Positions 36,333 to 46,743 of a stretch of 64,000 nucleotides of DNA are shown here, one piece after another. Both the position numbers and the translations under genes were made by a program. The DNA is from Arthrobacter sp. NtRootA1. GTDB taxonomy: Bacteria > Actinomycetota > Actinomycetes > Actinomycetales > Micrococcaceae. How positions within the stretch are numbered: the stretch's first letter is position 1; each line of letters opens with the position of its first letter. Location of the stretch: assembly GCF_019976975.1 (NCBI RefSeq), contig NZ_AP024630.1, positions 2,356,001-2,420,000 on the forward strand, given 5' to 3'. The notes under the pieces are model-generated. The model was not told where the DNA came from. It did not search any database and saw only the letters and a program-made list of their open reading frames with translations.

Positions 36333-37298
36333 ATGCAGCTCGGCCTGATCACCGACTCGCTCGGCTCGCAACCTCTGGAGAGGGTACTCGATACTGCCGC
36401 CGAGCTCGGCCTGGACACTGTGGAGATCGCCACGGGTAACTGGTCAGAGTCTCCGCACGCACGCCTCGACGAACTCGTCTCGACCGCTGCGGCGCGCGAT
36501 GCCCTCGCCCGGACCATCAGCTCACGGGGCCTCACCCTGAGCGCGCTCAACGCGAACGGCAACCAGCTCCATCCCCTGACCGGACCGGCCCACGATCGGG
36601 TAGTGCGCGACACGATCAAGGTCGCTTCCGAGATGGGTGTTCCCACGGTCGTGCTGATGTCCGGACTCCCCGGTGCGCGCGGCGAGAAGTCACCCAACTG
36701 GATCACCACGTCGTGGCCGCCTGAGACACTCGAGATCCTCGAATACCAGTGGACAGACGTCGCGGCGCCCTACTGGGAGGGTCTCGCCGGCTTCGCCCGA
36801 CGCCACAACGTGCGCCTTGCCGTTGAGATGCACGGGCGCCAGCTCGTCTTCAATGTGGCCACGATGAAACGGCTCCAGGACATTGTGGGCGACGATGTAG
36901 TGGGCGCGAACCTCGATCCTTCGCATCTCATGTGGATGGGCGGGGACATCCTCGCGGTCATCCGCGCGCTGGGGTCATCGATCTTCCATGTGCACGCGAA
37001 GGACGCCCGCATCGAACGGGCCAACGCGGACGTCAATGGCATCCTGGACACCCTTCCCCCGGCCCGGACCGGGGAACGCTCCTGGAACTACGTGACACTC
37101 GGCTTGGGCCACCCGGGAGGCGCTGCTTTCTGGGCCGACTTCATCTACACCCTGCGCTCCGTCGGATACGAGGGACCCCTGAACATCGAGCACGAGGACG
37201 TAATTGTGAACTCCGGCGAGGGCGTCCGCAAGTCCGCCGAGCTTCTTCGTTCCGTAGTGCTCCGCGACACCCCGGACTGGGCTCCCGCCCGCATCTGA
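36333..37298 (+). CDS. Sugar phosphate isomerase/epimerase-like TIM-barrel protein
   Basis: A 321-residue protein of the xylose-isomerase-like TIM-barrel superfamily. The barrel motifs include LGLDTVEIATGNW, ALNANGNQLHPL, LAVEMHGRQLVFN (metal glutamate), NLDPSHLMWMGGD and IFHVHAKDARIE, ending in PLNIEHEDVIVN. These carry the Glu/Asp/His metal ligands expected. ATG 36333 has AAAGGACT upstream. It is first gene after the twin operators and is followed 27 bases later by a sugar porter. It probably isomerises or epimerises the sugar or inositol-like compound imported. Confidence 0.8.
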   Translation: MQLGLITDSLGSQPLERVLDTAAELGLDTVEIATGNWSESPHARLDELVSTAAARDALARTISSRGLTLSALNANGNQLHPLTGPAHDRVVRDTIKVASEMGVPTVVLMSGLPGARGEKSPNWITTSWPPETLEILEYQWTDVAAPYWEGLAGFARRHNVRLAVEMHGRQLVFNVATMKRLQDIVGDDVVGANLDPSHLMWMGGDILAVIRALGSSIFHVHAKDARIERANADVNGILDTLPPARTGERSWNYVTLGLGHPGGAAFWADFIYTLRSVGYEGPLNIEHEDVIVNSGEGVRKSAELLRSVVLRDTPDWAPARI

Positions 37299-37325
37299 AA
37301 CGCCTCTCCAACAAAAGGAACACCC

Positions 37326-38768
37326 ATGCAGACGAAGACGTCTCCTGCCTACCAAAAAACAAACACCGCAGGACCAGCCGGCCCGAAACTCGGCCTCATC
37401 ACCGGGATCGCCACACTCGGCGGCCTCCTGTTCGGATACGACACCGGCGTCATCAGCGGAGCCCTCCCCTTCATGACGCTGCCCGGAACTGAGGGCGGGC
37501 TGGGGCTCGACCCCGCGCAGGAAGGTGTCGTTGCCGCCTCCCTCGTTTTCGGTGCCGTGTTTGGGGCGCTCTTCGGCGGACGGCTGTCCGACCGTCAGGG
37601 CCGCAAGCGCAACATCATGCTGCTCGCGGTGATTTTCTTCGTCGGCGCTATCGGATGCGCGCTGGCACCGAACACCGCCATGATCATCGTCGCGCGCTTT
37701 GTGCTCGGTCTCGCGGTGGGCGGAGCCTCGGCCACCGTCCCGGTTTTCCTGGCCGAGCTCGCCCCTGCCTCACGGCGCGGACAGATCGTGACCGTGAACG
37801 AGCTGATGATCGTGACCGGCCAGCTGATCGCCTACAGCTCGAACGCAATTCTCGGATCAGTCGCCCACGACGGGGACATCTGGCGGTGGATGCTGGTGCT
37901 CGCATCCTTGCCGGCAGTACTCCTCTGGCTCGGCATGCTCCTCGTCCCCGAATCCGCACGGTGGCTCGTCACCCAGGGCCGGATCGAAGACGCGCGAAAG
38001 TCACTGTTCCGGACGAGGCCGGCCGAAGCGGTGGAGGGCGAGCTTGACGAGATGCAGGACATGGCGGCGTGCGACGCAAAGATCGGACACGGCAGCTGGC
38101 GCGACCTGCGTACACCGTGGGTCCGGAAGCTCGTCTTCCTGGGCGTCGCGATCGCGTTCCTGTCCCAGACCACAGGCGTCAACAGCATCATGTACTTCGC
38201 ACCCACTGTCCTCATCTCCACCGGGCTGGACACGCAGGCATCCCTGGTCGCCACCATCTGCAACGGGCTCGTCTCCGTCCTGGGGACCTTGGTTGGCATT
38301 TATCTGCTTCACCGGGGCGTCGGGCGCCGGCCGATCATCATCACCGGGCAGGCTGGCCTGACGTTGGCGCTGGCCCTGATTGGTATTTTCTTCCTGCTGC
38401 CCGAGTCGACGCTGCGCTCCTACCTCGTTCTGGCGGGCATGTTGGTATTCCTCTTCTTCATGCAGGCATGCATCGGCCCGATCTTCTGGCTCCTGCTGGC
38501 GGAAATCTTTCCGCTGCGCATCCGTGGATTCGCGACGGGACTCGCCGTGTCCTTCGTGTGGACCGCCAACACGATCGTGTCGCTGGTCTTCCCGATCCTC
38601 ATCAACGCTATCCAAGGCTCCACGTTCTTCCTCTTCGCCGCCATCAACGTCGGGACCCTGATCTTCTACATCCGCTCGGTTCCAGAAACCAAGGGCCGCA
38701 CGCTCGAACGAGTGGAAGAAGAACTCACCCTCCGCTTCACGGGCCCCATCCCCCTGCCCAAGCAGTAA
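37326..38768 (+). CDS. MFS sugar porter (SP family)
   Basis: A 480-residue twelve-segment transporter. All sugar-porter signatures are present: LLFGYDTGVISGALPF, GRLSDRQGRKRNIM, RFVLGLAVGGASATVPVFLAE, PESARWLVTQGR and PETKGRTLERVEEEL. AAAAGGAA precedes ATG 37326. It is in the operon with the isomerase and under the twin operators. It imports a hexose, pentose or polyol with protons. Confidence 0.9.
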   Translation: MQTKTSPAYQKTNTAGPAGPKLGLITGIATLGGLLFGYDTGVISGALPFMTLPGTEGGLGLDPAQEGVVAASLVFGAVFGALFGGRLSDRQGRKRNIMLLAVIFFVGAIGCALAPNTAMIIVARFVLGLAVGGASATVPVFLAELAPASRRGQIVTVNELMIVTGQLIAYSSNAILGSVAHDGDIWRWMLVLASLPAVLLWLGMLLVPESARWLVTQGRIEDARKSLFRTRPAEAVEGELDEMQDMAACDAKIGHGSWRDLRTPWVRKLVFLGVAIAFLSQTTGVNSIMYFAPTVLISTGLDTQASLVATICNGLVSVLGTLVGIYLLHRGVGRRPIIITGQAGLTLALALIGIFFLLPESTLRSYLVLAGMLVFLFFMQACIGPIFWLLLAEIFPLRIRGFATGLAVSFVWTANTIVSLVFPILINAIQGSTFFLFAAINVGTLIFYIRSVPETKGRTLERVEEELTLRFTGPIPLPKQ

Positions 38769-39412
38769 AACCGGGAGGCACTCGAAGCGTCGACAAATCC
38801 ACGGCAGTGCACGCGAAATCCAAGCAGGCGAACCGCCGTGGACCGGAAACCAGTGAGGCTGAACGCGGTTTCTTTTCGAACCCGTGCATTTTGAGACCGG
38901 AAAGGAACTGTAAATTGCAGCGGTAAATGGCCGGTTTTTTCGCAGCGTTGTGTGGCGCCCAGGTCATGATTCTGTCCTTCCGGTCGGCGCGTCCTGAGTG
39001 GAGGGGGGCCTGGATCCAGGAGCTGAGGATGCGGAGTTTGTCGTGGGTGGGGGAGCCGGGTTCGGCTGACCACATGATCAGCTGCTGCTCGGTGTCGCTG
39101 GCCCACTGGAAGGCGTCCCAGTCGATGGTGAGGGGATTTTTCCTAGGCAGGATCACGCCCCGCCCGACTGCCGCTGGCGGCCGTACCCTTCAGCCTGCGG
39201 CGCCGCGGATCGCCCCACTGCATGGCGACGTGGCGACCTGCGGCGGCAAGATACTCATTGAGGATGCTTCACAGTGGTTGAGTCAGAGGCGATGCTCGGC
39301 GGAATGGACTAGCCAGCACAGTGCAATTTCCCGGCTCCATGGAACTTTCGTCCGGCAAGGTGTTCCCCGTGTTCCGACCACGGTGAGTCGCAGTGGCGTC
39401 CCCCACTTGGTC
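38769..39412. other. Gene-poor stretch with a regulator scrap
   Basis: No complete gene. The only recognisable piece is the MmyB-like tail at 38990-39150. Short unassigned frames fill the rest. Confidence 0.5.
38990..39150 (-). pseudogene. C-terminal scrap of an MmyB-like HTH regulator
   Basis: On the minus strand LTIDWDAFQWASDTEQQLIM then WSAEPGSPTHDKLRILSSW matches the end of MmyB-like ligand-binding regulators (the AEPGSP motif). The helix-turn-helix part is absent. It looks like the 3' relic of a once larger gene. Confidence 0.55.
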
Positions 39413-41518
39413 TCAACCGGCGGGTTCTATGAGTATTCGAACGTCCCAGGCGGCAAGTTCGATTTTGGTCAAGTTGGTCAATTTCCGGTCGAGGACGTCG
39501 TCCAAGGGCGCCGATGAGGCAATTGTCGCTGGTTCCCAGCTCCAGTTGTGTACGAAGTGCACACGTCTCTGGTCGGCGTTCGTTGCCGAGTGAACGGTGA
39601 CTGCCTCTGGTAGGTCTTCCCAGACTGCAGTTTGTTCCGAGGTAAGCCAGCGGATGATGTCGGCGCCCAGTTCGGTATTTGGCAGGGTGCCGATGGTGGT
39701 TATTCGGCCGGACCCGGTTGCCTTGGTGACGATGGCGGGGTAGCGACCAAACTGGGGGTGTCGGTAGCTAGCGAGGATTGTGGCCTCGTGCTCCTCGAGA
39801 TAGTCGACCCAGCGCGTTGCACGGCTTTCTGTGGAGAGTTGCAAACCCACAGTGGGTTCCAGGGCGAGCGGGATATCGAGTTGCGAGAATTCCTGGTAAC
39901 TGACACCTGCGTGTGTGGCGAGTCGGGAGGGTTTTGTTTCGAGCCGGGCTCGGGACTCGTGGTCGGCGTATCCGGTGCGCATGCCGAGCACGAGGTGTCC
40001 GCCGGCGTCAGCATAGGCTCGTAGCCAGTCCAGCAATTCGTCATCGGCAATAAACAGGCCGGCAGCGATCAGGACGGGCAATTCTTTAGCCACTTGGGCA
40101 GGATCGAGAGCGTGGCCTTCACCTCCCGCGATCTGCCGGTCGTGAATGATGCGGACAGGAGCCCCTGCATGGAAGGCTCCTTGGTAGAAGGCGTCGAAGA
40201 TTTTCTCGTAGGAGCGTTCGTCTCCTCCAATTGAGGCTTCGTTCGCGAAACAGGGCTGGCCGGCCAGTCCCCATTTGGAGTCATTGGAGTAGATCATGCC
40301 GATGCTTGCGTCCGGGGTGAGGCCGACCAGCGCTTTGTCGGCTGCTTTAAGCTCCGCGCCCAGTTGCGCCAGTTCGCGGTAGACACGTCCGGGTTTCTGG
40401 TCGTGTGGGAGGACGCCGATCCAGTACGTTTCTGTGCCGCAGTGGTTGCTTGCCCAGTGCCAGTATTCGATCATTTCGGCGCCGCGGGAAATAAGTGCGT
40501 AAGCCGCCTGCCGCCACTGTCCGTCGAATGCAGGGTAGTGCATTTCTGAACCCCCGATAGCGCCGGCGTTGGTTTCAGTGACCAGGAAAGGAGCTTGTTT
40601 GGATGAGTACATCCTGTCGCCGCTCCGAAAAAGTGTCCAGGCGCCCCCGGCGGCCCAGCCCTGGGATGTGTTACTCGACGACGGGATGGCGAAAGCGTCC
40701 TGCATGGCGTAATAGGGGTTGCCGGCCGTGATATCGAAATCGCGTGTCACGTCCTGATCGTGCTGGGAAGGTAGGTCGTACGAGATGCAGGTGGTGACGA
40801 ACTGTTCCGGCGTCGAGTATTCGCGGACGATGGCAGTCTGCCATTGAAGGAATTCGGTAGTGAGGCGGGCTTGGAATCGACGCCAGGCGAGGTCGTACTG
40901 TGGCTGTGCATTGTTGTCGGGGGTCCAGAGATCGGCCCAGGTAGAGAGTTGGTGGGACCAGTAGACCAAGCCCCATTCCTTGTTGAGGTTCTCCACCGTT
41001 CCGTACTGATGCCGGAGTTCGTCTGTGAACCGCTGGAAGACCCCGCGGTTATGGAAGGAGCGTAAGCCCGGTTCGTTATCAACCTGGTAGCCAATCACGG
41101 CCGGGTGTTTCGAAAACCGCTCGACAATTTTGCGAATGACGCGTTCTGCGTGGAACTTGAAGGCCGGGTGGGTGTAGTCCATTTCCTGGCGTGCTCCCCA
41201 TCCAAGTGGCCGGCCGGTACTGGTTTCAGCCGCGATTTCCGGGTAGCGGCGTGCCAGCCACATCGGAATCGCATAAGTCGGCGTCCCCAAGATCACCGAA
41301 ATGCCCCGTTCATGCGCGCCGTCCAGAACTGGTGTCATCCACTCAAGGTCGAAACAGCCATCCTCTGGCTCCCATTTGGACCAAGTGGACTCACCTACGC
41401 GGATGACGGTCATGTTTGCTGCCGCCATGAGGTCGAGGTCATCCTGGAGGCGGGGTGAGGGTTGGTATTCGTGGTAATAGGCTGCTCCGAAGAGCACTTT
41501 GCGGGGTCGTTCAGACAT
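39413..41518 (-). CDS. Beta-galactosidase, glycoside hydrolase family 42
   Basis: A 701-residue enzyme. The GH42 TIM barrel starts LFGAAYYHEYQP and has the acid/base E149 (GYQVDNEPG) and nucleophile E315 (FLVTETNAGA). An A-type trimerisation/GATase-like domain follows (about 400-620) with a short C-terminal beta domain. It releases galactose from beta-galactosides in the cytoplasm. It is encoded 99 bases downstream of, and in the same direction as, the aldo/keto reductase. The sugar porter upstream in the window is on the opposite strand. Confidence 0.9.
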   Translation of the reverse strand: MSERPRKVLFGAAYYHEYQPSPRLQDDLDLMAAANMTVIRVGESTWSKWEPEDGCFDLEWMTPVLDGAHERGISVILGTPTYAIPMWLARRYPEIAAETSTGRPLGWGARQEMDYTHPAFKFHAERVIRKIVERFSKHPAVIGYQVDNEPGLRSFHNRGVFQRFTDELRHQYGTVENLNKEWGLVYWSHQLSTWADLWTPDNNAQPQYDLAWRRFQARLTTEFLQWQTAIVREYSTPEQFVTTCISYDLPSQHDQDVTRDFDITAGNPYYAMQDAFAIPSSSNTSQGWAAGGAWTLFRSGDRMYSSKQAPFLVTETNAGAIGGSEMHYPAFDGQWRQAAYALISRGAEMIEYWHWASNHCGTETYWIGVLPHDQKPGRVYRELAQLGAELKAADKALVGLTPDASIGMIYSNDSKWGLAGQPCFANEASIGGDERSYEKIFDAFYQGAFHAGAPVRIIHDRQIAGGEGHALDPAQVAKELPVLIAAGLFIADDELLDWLRAYADAGGHLVLGMRTGYADHESRARLETKPSRLATHAGVSYQEFSQLDIPLALEPTVGLQLSTESRATRWVDYLEEHEATILASYRHPQFGRYPAIVTKATGSGRITTIGTLPNTELGADIIRWLTSEQTAVWEDLPEAVTVHSATNADQRRVHFVHNWSWEPATIASSAPLDDVLDRKLTNLTKIELAAWDVRILIEPAG

Positions 41519-41617
41519 GAGATCTTTCTTTCGTTAAGGAGACGGGCATGGAGGCATGCTCTGAGGAGGCCGCAGCGCCAGAAGAATTACTTGGCCGTGT
41601 GCTTCGGATTTGGGAGG

Positions 41618-42526
41618 TCAGCTTTGAATTTCAAGGATGTTCTCAACATCGGACCAAATGGCATCAGGAATTTCTGCCGCATCATTCGATACGAGCTCGG
41701 GGATACGATCTGGACGCGAGACCCCGACGATTGTTGAACTAATGCGCGGGTTTTGTGTGGAGAACCTCAATGCCAGCGCGGGAAGTGAAACGCCGTAGTC
41801 GTCGCACAGCCCCCGCAGGCGTTCGACTTTGCGGACCACGTCCTCGGAGGGAGCCCCATACTGGTACGTGGCCCCGGATGTCTTTGCTAGAAACCCGCTG
41901 GCGTAGGGGGCGGCATTGATGAATGCGGCACCGGCATTCAGAGTCTGGCTGATCAACGGTTCGGCGGTTCTGTTGAGAAGGGTGTAATGATTGTGGTTCA
42001 GGACGACGTCGAAAACTCCGAGGTCGACATACCGACGCATCACGTCGAGGTTGCCCCCTGCAACGCCGATCCCGCGCACGAGACCGTCGCATTTGAGATT
42101 CACCAAGGCCTCGACGGCGCCGCCCCTTGCTGTGAGGTCTGAGAAATCAAACATTTCCGGGTCGTGCAGGTAGAACAGATCCAGACTTTCCAATCCGAGT
42201 CGGGAGGTGCTTTCTGCAAAGGATGCACGCACCCTCTCGCCACTGAAGTCGTTACCCATGGGGTCCGCCTTGCTGGCAACGACGAAGTCGTCCGGCAGAC
42301 CTCGTGACTTCAGCACGTCTCCGATGCGACGCTCAGCCTCCCCGTAGGCATTCGAAGTGTCGAGAAACCGGATGCTGCTGTTCAACACAGCATTGATGGT
42401 GGCACTGGCGCTGGCGTCATCTACCGCTTCCCCGTAGGCGAACGTCATTGCGGAGCCAAGGGGACTCGTTCCCACGCAGAGGTGGGTAACCTCTCGCCCT
42501 ACGCTAGGTAATCTCGTTCTTCTCAT
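41618..42526 (-). CDS. Aldo/keto reductase
   Basis: A 302-residue protein related to L-fucose/D-threo-aldose dehydrogenases. Catalytic Asp and Tyr are in RFLDTSNAYGEAERRIG, the Lys in VVASKADP and the His in LDLFYLHDPEMF. The C-terminal NADP-contact region is STIVGVSRPDRIPELV. ATG 42526 has an excellent GGAGG seven bases upstream. It is probably co-transcribed with the GH42 beta-galactosidase, so it may oxidise or reduce the liberated sugar. Confidence 0.85.
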   Translation of the reverse strand: MRRTRLPSVGREVTHLCVGTSPLGSAMTFAYGEAVDDASASATINAVLNSSIRFLDTSNAYGEAERRIGDVLKSRGLPDDFVVASKADPMGNDFSGERVRASFAESTSRLGLESLDLFYLHDPEMFDFSDLTARGGAVEALVNLKCDGLVRGIGVAGGNLDVMRRYVDLGVFDVVLNHNHYTLLNRTAEPLISQTLNAGAAFINAAPYASGFLAKTSGATYQYGAPSEDVVRKVERLRGLCDDYGVSLPALALRFSTQNPRISSTIVGVSRPDRIPELVSNDAAEIPDAIWSDVENILEIQS

Positions 42527-43902
42527 TCATAAACCTCCGAATTTTGCCGTCCGTCACCCTTGGCCGTCGCGTCTTGGTAGGTCTGCGGGCACAACGAAAG
42601 TCGTGGATCGGGCTGGCATCGCAGCCGGCTACGCCGATGATGAAGGCAGCTACTAGTTGTCGGCGACAGCCGTGTGCAACGTTTTACGAAACGATATCTG
42701 TTGCAAGCTCCCGGAGCAAGATCTCGCTTTGACTTTGCCTTTGCCGCAGTCATCGTGCCCCAAGTGTCTGTGCTTTCGCAGCCGTCACATGGGCATCGTC
42801 ATGGCAATTGGTCTCTCAGGAGAGGCGATGATGCTGTCAGGCGAGACTAGTGAGGTTCAACCCGACCGTGTCGACTAAATCGAGTTCCCTGGGAACGTAT
42901 TCGGGGGTGTCTTTGAGATGGACGTGAGCCTAAGAGCCAGACACTCGGACGGTAATGGACCGAGTTTGGTGCGCTGCCAGGGCCCCAGCTGCGTAATTCG
43001 GGCGGTTGCTGTTGGTTCGGCTATGATTATGTGCAACGTTGTCCGGCGACGTTATTAAACAATCAGCTCGGGCAGATGTCTCCTGATATCCGAGCTAGGG
43101 AGTATGACGTATGTCCACGCACCCGGCCTCTGTATGAACAATCATCAATCTCGATGCGATCTCATCGCGGAACTCGCCGAAGGCTTAGTCGAAAGGACCA
43201 TGGAGTGAACTCTTTCCACGAGGGTTGTGCCGACAAGTCACCAAACAACATCTTCCCCAATCTGGGCGGCAACTCTAACGCCACGTCCAATCCCTCCAAG
43301 GCACCTACGGCTGGCGCGCTGGAAAGCAGCAACGAAGTCGAAGACTTCCTCACGGCAGTCTTCCAAGACAGCGATGCCTCCCCATTTTCGACCGCTGGCG
43401 TAGCAAACACGTCAAGCCGTACTCAGTTGCCTTCACCGCGGCGTCCATGGTTTCCATCTAACAGTCGCTCGCAGCATGTCGATGTGGAAGCCGCGCACGA
43501 AACCCTGAGTGGCTCTGTGCCCGATCAGACGAAGAGTGGGCTTCCCAGACGCGAATTACCGTAGTCCATGTCTGACGCGCTCCGCGCCGGAACAGCGCAA
43601 CCATCAGGCAGCCGCCCCGTCGTGTCTGGGGCCGAACAGCCGATCCTCTCCGGTTTCTACCCCGATCCCACTATCTGCGGGTGGAGGTGTAGGGCGCGGT
43701 TCAGCACCGCCTCGGTTGAGTCGATGGCGGACAGTTTTCCCGAAAGAGGCGGGATGGAGAAGGGCATATGACGCGGCTTCGGAGTGGACGCGTCCGGGGT
43801 GGGACCATGCGCCCAGGATCTGTTCACGGATGACGAACTTTCATTCCGTGCTTGTCCTCGGGGGACGAAGCCAAGTGCTGCGCCGTTTCCTATTCTGAAG
43901 CG
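42527..43902. other. Gene-poor stretch upstream of the beta-oxidation operon
   Basis: About 1.4 kb containing the divergent promoter region of the aldo/keto reductase and a 5' scrap of a GH43 gene (43568-43679). The 177-codon frame at 43031-43564 lacks a binding site and a recognisable domain. TGTGCAACGTT occurs twice (about 42674 and 43030), which might be a regulator site. Confidence 0.45.
43568..43679 (+). pseudogene. 5' stub of a GH43 (beta-xylosidase/arabinosidase) gene
   Basis: ATG 43568 begins a frame whose residues 20-37 read SGAEQPILSGFYPDPTIC. The pattern PILSGFYPDPTIC is the N-terminal signature of family 43 glycosidases, with the catalytic base Asp in YPDPT. After the Cys the sequence departs completely from the family. 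This is a recombination or deletion end-point, not a working gene. Confidence 0.6.
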
Positions 43903-45402
43903 ATGACTATCGAACAGGCTCAAAACACTGACGTTTCCGTGCTTGTCAGTGTCCCCTTTGCAAGGGCACGCCAAGATCCAACGGGCGAATGCATCCGCGA
44001 CCAGAACCGCTCGTTGGACAACCTTACCTTCGCTCTGGACACGGCTGCCCTTGCGGCCCGCCTTGCCGCCAGCGGCGTGTCCCGGGGCGACGTGGTGGCC
44101 ATTTTGCTGCCAAATTGCGCCGAGATCGTCACGACGATGTTCGCCGCCTGGTCCCTGGGAGCTGCCCTCACGCCGATGAACCCGGCACTGACAGACCCGG
44201 AGGTCATCTACCAACTCCAGGACTCGGAAGCCAAGGTCATCATCGGGGACGAACGGGCTGGGCACCTTGCAGCCGGACTGAAAAAGACCCACATCGACGC
44301 CTTCACAATCCACACAGGCTCACCCGCTGATCCGGACAACGCTCCTGCGAGCGTTGCGGTGGCAGAACCAGAGGATTTTGCTCTCATCATCTACACGTCC
44401 GGAACCACTGGAAAACCCAAAGGCTGCGTCCTGGACCACAGCAACATCACGGCAATGGTGACGTCCATCTCCACGCATTTGGAAATCGACGCCCAGGACA
44501 CCAGCCTTCTAGTCCTCCCCTTGTTTCATAGCAACGGGCTGCTGATCGGGGTTTTGTCAGTCCTGGGTGCCGGCGGCACAGTCGTTATCGCCCCCCGGTT
44601 CGATGCCAAGACATTCTGGAACGTCGTGGAAGCGGAACGGCCCACGTTCTTCTCTGCTGTCCCCACCATGTACGCAATGCTTGAGGCGCAGACCACCCGG
44701 GCAGTGGACACCTCATCGCTGCGCTTTCTCGTGTGCGGAGCCGCGCCGATGCCTACCGATCTCCTCGAGCGCTTTCAGGACAGATTCGGCGTACCTGTCG
44801 TTGAGGGCTACGGCCTCTCGGAGGGATCGGTTGCCTCAACATTGAACCCGCTGCGGGGATCCCGCAAGGCAGGCACGGTGGGGCCGGTGCTGCCCGGGCA
44901 ACAGGTACGGATCGTGACCATGGACGGTGCCGCGGCCAAACAGGGGGAACATGGAGAGATCCTCATTAAGGGGGCCAACGTCATGCGTGGATACCTCGGG
45001 CGCCCGGGGGAGACAGCGAAAGTGCTCCACGACGGATGGCTGCATACAGGCGACGTGGGCTATCTCGACGAGGACGGGTACCTGGTCCTCGTCGACCGGA
45101 TCAAGGACGTGATCATCCGGGGCGGCGAGAACATCTTCCCGAAGGAAATTGAGTTCGTGCTTTACCAGCATCCCGATGTGCTCGAAGCCGCCGTGGTCGG
45201 ACTCCCCGATCCGCTCTTCGGGGAGGTACCCGTCGCTTACGTGGCGCCGGTCCCGGGCCGGCAGCTCGATGTTGCCGAGCTGGAGCGGCATTGCCTGGCG
45301 TCCCTGGCCAAATTCAAGGTTCCCCGCCAGTTCGTCATCATTGCCTCCCTGCCTAAGAACTCTGTCGGCAAGATCGTCAAAGCCGGGCTGACGTCATGCT
45401 GA
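43903..45402 (+). CDS. Acyl-CoA synthetase (class I adenylate-forming enzyme)
   Basis: A 499-residue ligase. The ATP-binding P-loop at about 164-173 reads YTSGTTGKPKG, followed by LPLFHSNGLLIG. Adenylation motifs are EGYGLSEGSVAS, WLHTGDVGYLDEDGYLVLVDR and the hinge IKDVIIRGGENI. The catalytic lysine lies near the C-terminus (PKNSVGKIVKAGL). ATG 43903 is preferred; an in-frame extension to 43852 is also open. First gene of a five-gene beta-oxidation operon, overlapping the next gene by seven bases. It activates a carboxylic acid, chain length unknown, to its CoA ester. Confidence 0.85.
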   Translation: MTIEQAQNTDVSVLVSVPFARARQDPTGECIRDQNRSLDNLTFALDTAALAARLAASGVSRGDVVAILLPNCAEIVTTMFAAWSLGAALTPMNPALTDPEVIYQLQDSEAKVIIGDERAGHLAAGLKKTHIDAFTIHTGSPADPDNAPASVAVAEPEDFALIIYTSGTTGKPKGCVLDHSNITAMVTSISTHLEIDAQDTSLLVLPLFHSNGLLIGVLSVLGAGGTVVIAPRFDAKTFWNVVEAERPTFFSAVPTMYAMLEAQTTRAVDTSSLRFLVCGAAPMPTDLLERFQDRFGVPVVEGYGLSEGSVASTLNPLRGSRKAGTVGPVLPGQQVRIVTMDGAAAKQGEHGEILIKGANVMRGYLGRPGETAKVLHDGWLHTGDVGYLDEDGYLVLVDRIKDVIIRGGENIFPKEIEFVLYQHPDVLEAAVVGLPDPLFGEVPVAYVAPVPGRQLDVAELERHCLASLAKFKVPRQFVIIASLPKNSVGKIVKAGLTSC

Positions 45403-46652
45403 CTCCTTCGTCTGTGGCAACAGAGAGCTCTAATGCCGGCCTCGGAATCTTCCCGGCGGGAACCGTTGAGCCCGCTTATGTGCTCACCGGGGCTCCCACG
45501 ACAGACCCGGCTGGAGTGTTCAGCGACATCTCGGGTGCCGATGGCACTTTCTGGGCACGCGCCCGGACGTTCGTCCAAGAGGAGGTCCTGCCCGTCATCG
45601 CCGGGTACTGGGAGCGGGGGGATTATCCACTGCATCTTGTCAAGCGGCTGGGGGAGCTTGACCTGCTCCGGGACGGCGTCAATTTGGACGGCTTCGCCCC
45701 TATGAGCAAGATGGCCGCCGGGCTGGTCATGATGGAACTCAGCCGCGGGGATGGCTCCATCGGAACCGCCGTCGCTGTCCAGGGCGGTCTGGCGTTGAGG
45801 TCCATCGCTTACTGCGGCTCGGACGAGCAGAAGAACCGGTGGCTTCCCGCGCTGGCGAGGGCGCAGCAGCACGGAGCCTTCGCGCTGACAGAGCCTACCC
45901 ACGGTTCGGACTCCGTGGGTCTGGAAACTTCGGCGACAGCCACGGAAGGCGGCTTCCTGCTCAACGGCGAGAAGAAGTGGATCGGCAACGGCTCAATCGG
46001 CGGAATCACCGTCGTGTGGGCCCGCGGGGACGACGGGCAGGTGCACGGCTACCTCGTGCCCCAGGACTCACCCGGGTACCTGGCGACCACGATTGAGGGG
46101 AAGGCATCCCTGCGGGCGATCTGGCAGGCTCACATCCGGTTGGAGGACGTCTTTGTCCCGGACAGCAATAGGCTCCCCGATGCCAATTCGTTCAAGGACA
46201 CCTCACGGGTGTTGGTGGCCACGCGTCTCGGCGTCGCCTGGTCCGCCGTCGGTCATGCCACTGCGTGCTATGAAACTGCGGTCCAATACGCCGCGCAGCG
46301 CAAGCAGTTCGGCCGTCCGCTCGCCGCGTCTGCGATCGTGCAGGAACGTCTGGCCAGGATGCAGAGCGAGCTGGCCACCATGCAGTTGATGGTCGTGCAA
46401 ATGACACGACTGGACGAAGCCGGCGCCCTCACACCTGCGCAGGCTTCTCTTGCCAAGTTCACCTGCACCCGCACGGCCCGCTCCGTGGCCGCCAACGCCC
46501 GCGACTTGCTGGGCGGCAACGGCATTCTCATTACCAACCGTGTTGCCCGGCACATGGCCGATATCGAGGCAATCCACACGTATGAGGGCACCGAGTCCAT
46601 CCAGGCCCTGATCATTGGCCGATCCATCACCGGCATCTCGGCGTTCAACTGA
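45396..46652 (+). CDS. Acyl-CoA dehydrogenase
   Basis: A 418-residue FAD enzyme. Family blocks include ALTEPTHGSDS (flavin site), GEKKWIGNGSIGGITVVWAR, KQFGRPLAASAIVQERLARM and the C-terminal catalytic loop DIEAIHTYEGTESIQALIIGR. The glutamate in YEGT is the base of the glutaryl-/isovaleryl-type subgroup. It introduces the alpha-beta double bond in the CoA ester made by the preceding ligase, with which it overlaps. The long N-terminus (about 45 residues) may be trimmed by a later start. Confidence 0.85.
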   Translation: MLTPSSVATESSNAGLGIFPAGTVEPAYVLTGAPTTDPAGVFSDISGADGTFWARARTFVQEEVLPVIAGYWERGDYPLHLVKRLGELDLLRDGVNLDGFAPMSKMAAGLVMMELSRGDGSIGTAVAVQGGLALRSIAYCGSDEQKNRWLPALARAQQHGAFALTEPTHGSDSVGLETSATATEGGFLLNGEKKWIGNGSIGGITVVWARGDDGQVHGYLVPQDSPGYLATTIEGKASLRAIWQAHIRLEDVFVPDSNRLPDANSFKDTSRVLVATRLGVAWSAVGHATACYETAVQYAAQRKQFGRPLAASAIVQERLARMQSELATMQLMVVQMTRLDEAGALTPAQASLAKFTCTRTARSVAANARDLLGGNGILITNRVARHMADIEAIHTYEGTESIQALIIGRSITGISAFN

Positions 46653-46743
46653 ACAGCCCGCATCTCACCAGTTCCGCGCTTGCCGGCCCCACCACCAACA
46701 CACGCATTATCTGCCCTGACTTCCTTGCCCTGAAAGGCCTTCC

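Noticed and set aside
43031..43564. 177-codon frame upstream of the beta-oxidation operon
   Set aside because: Ser/Pro/Asn-rich, no binding site and no recognisable family; probably decayed sequence.
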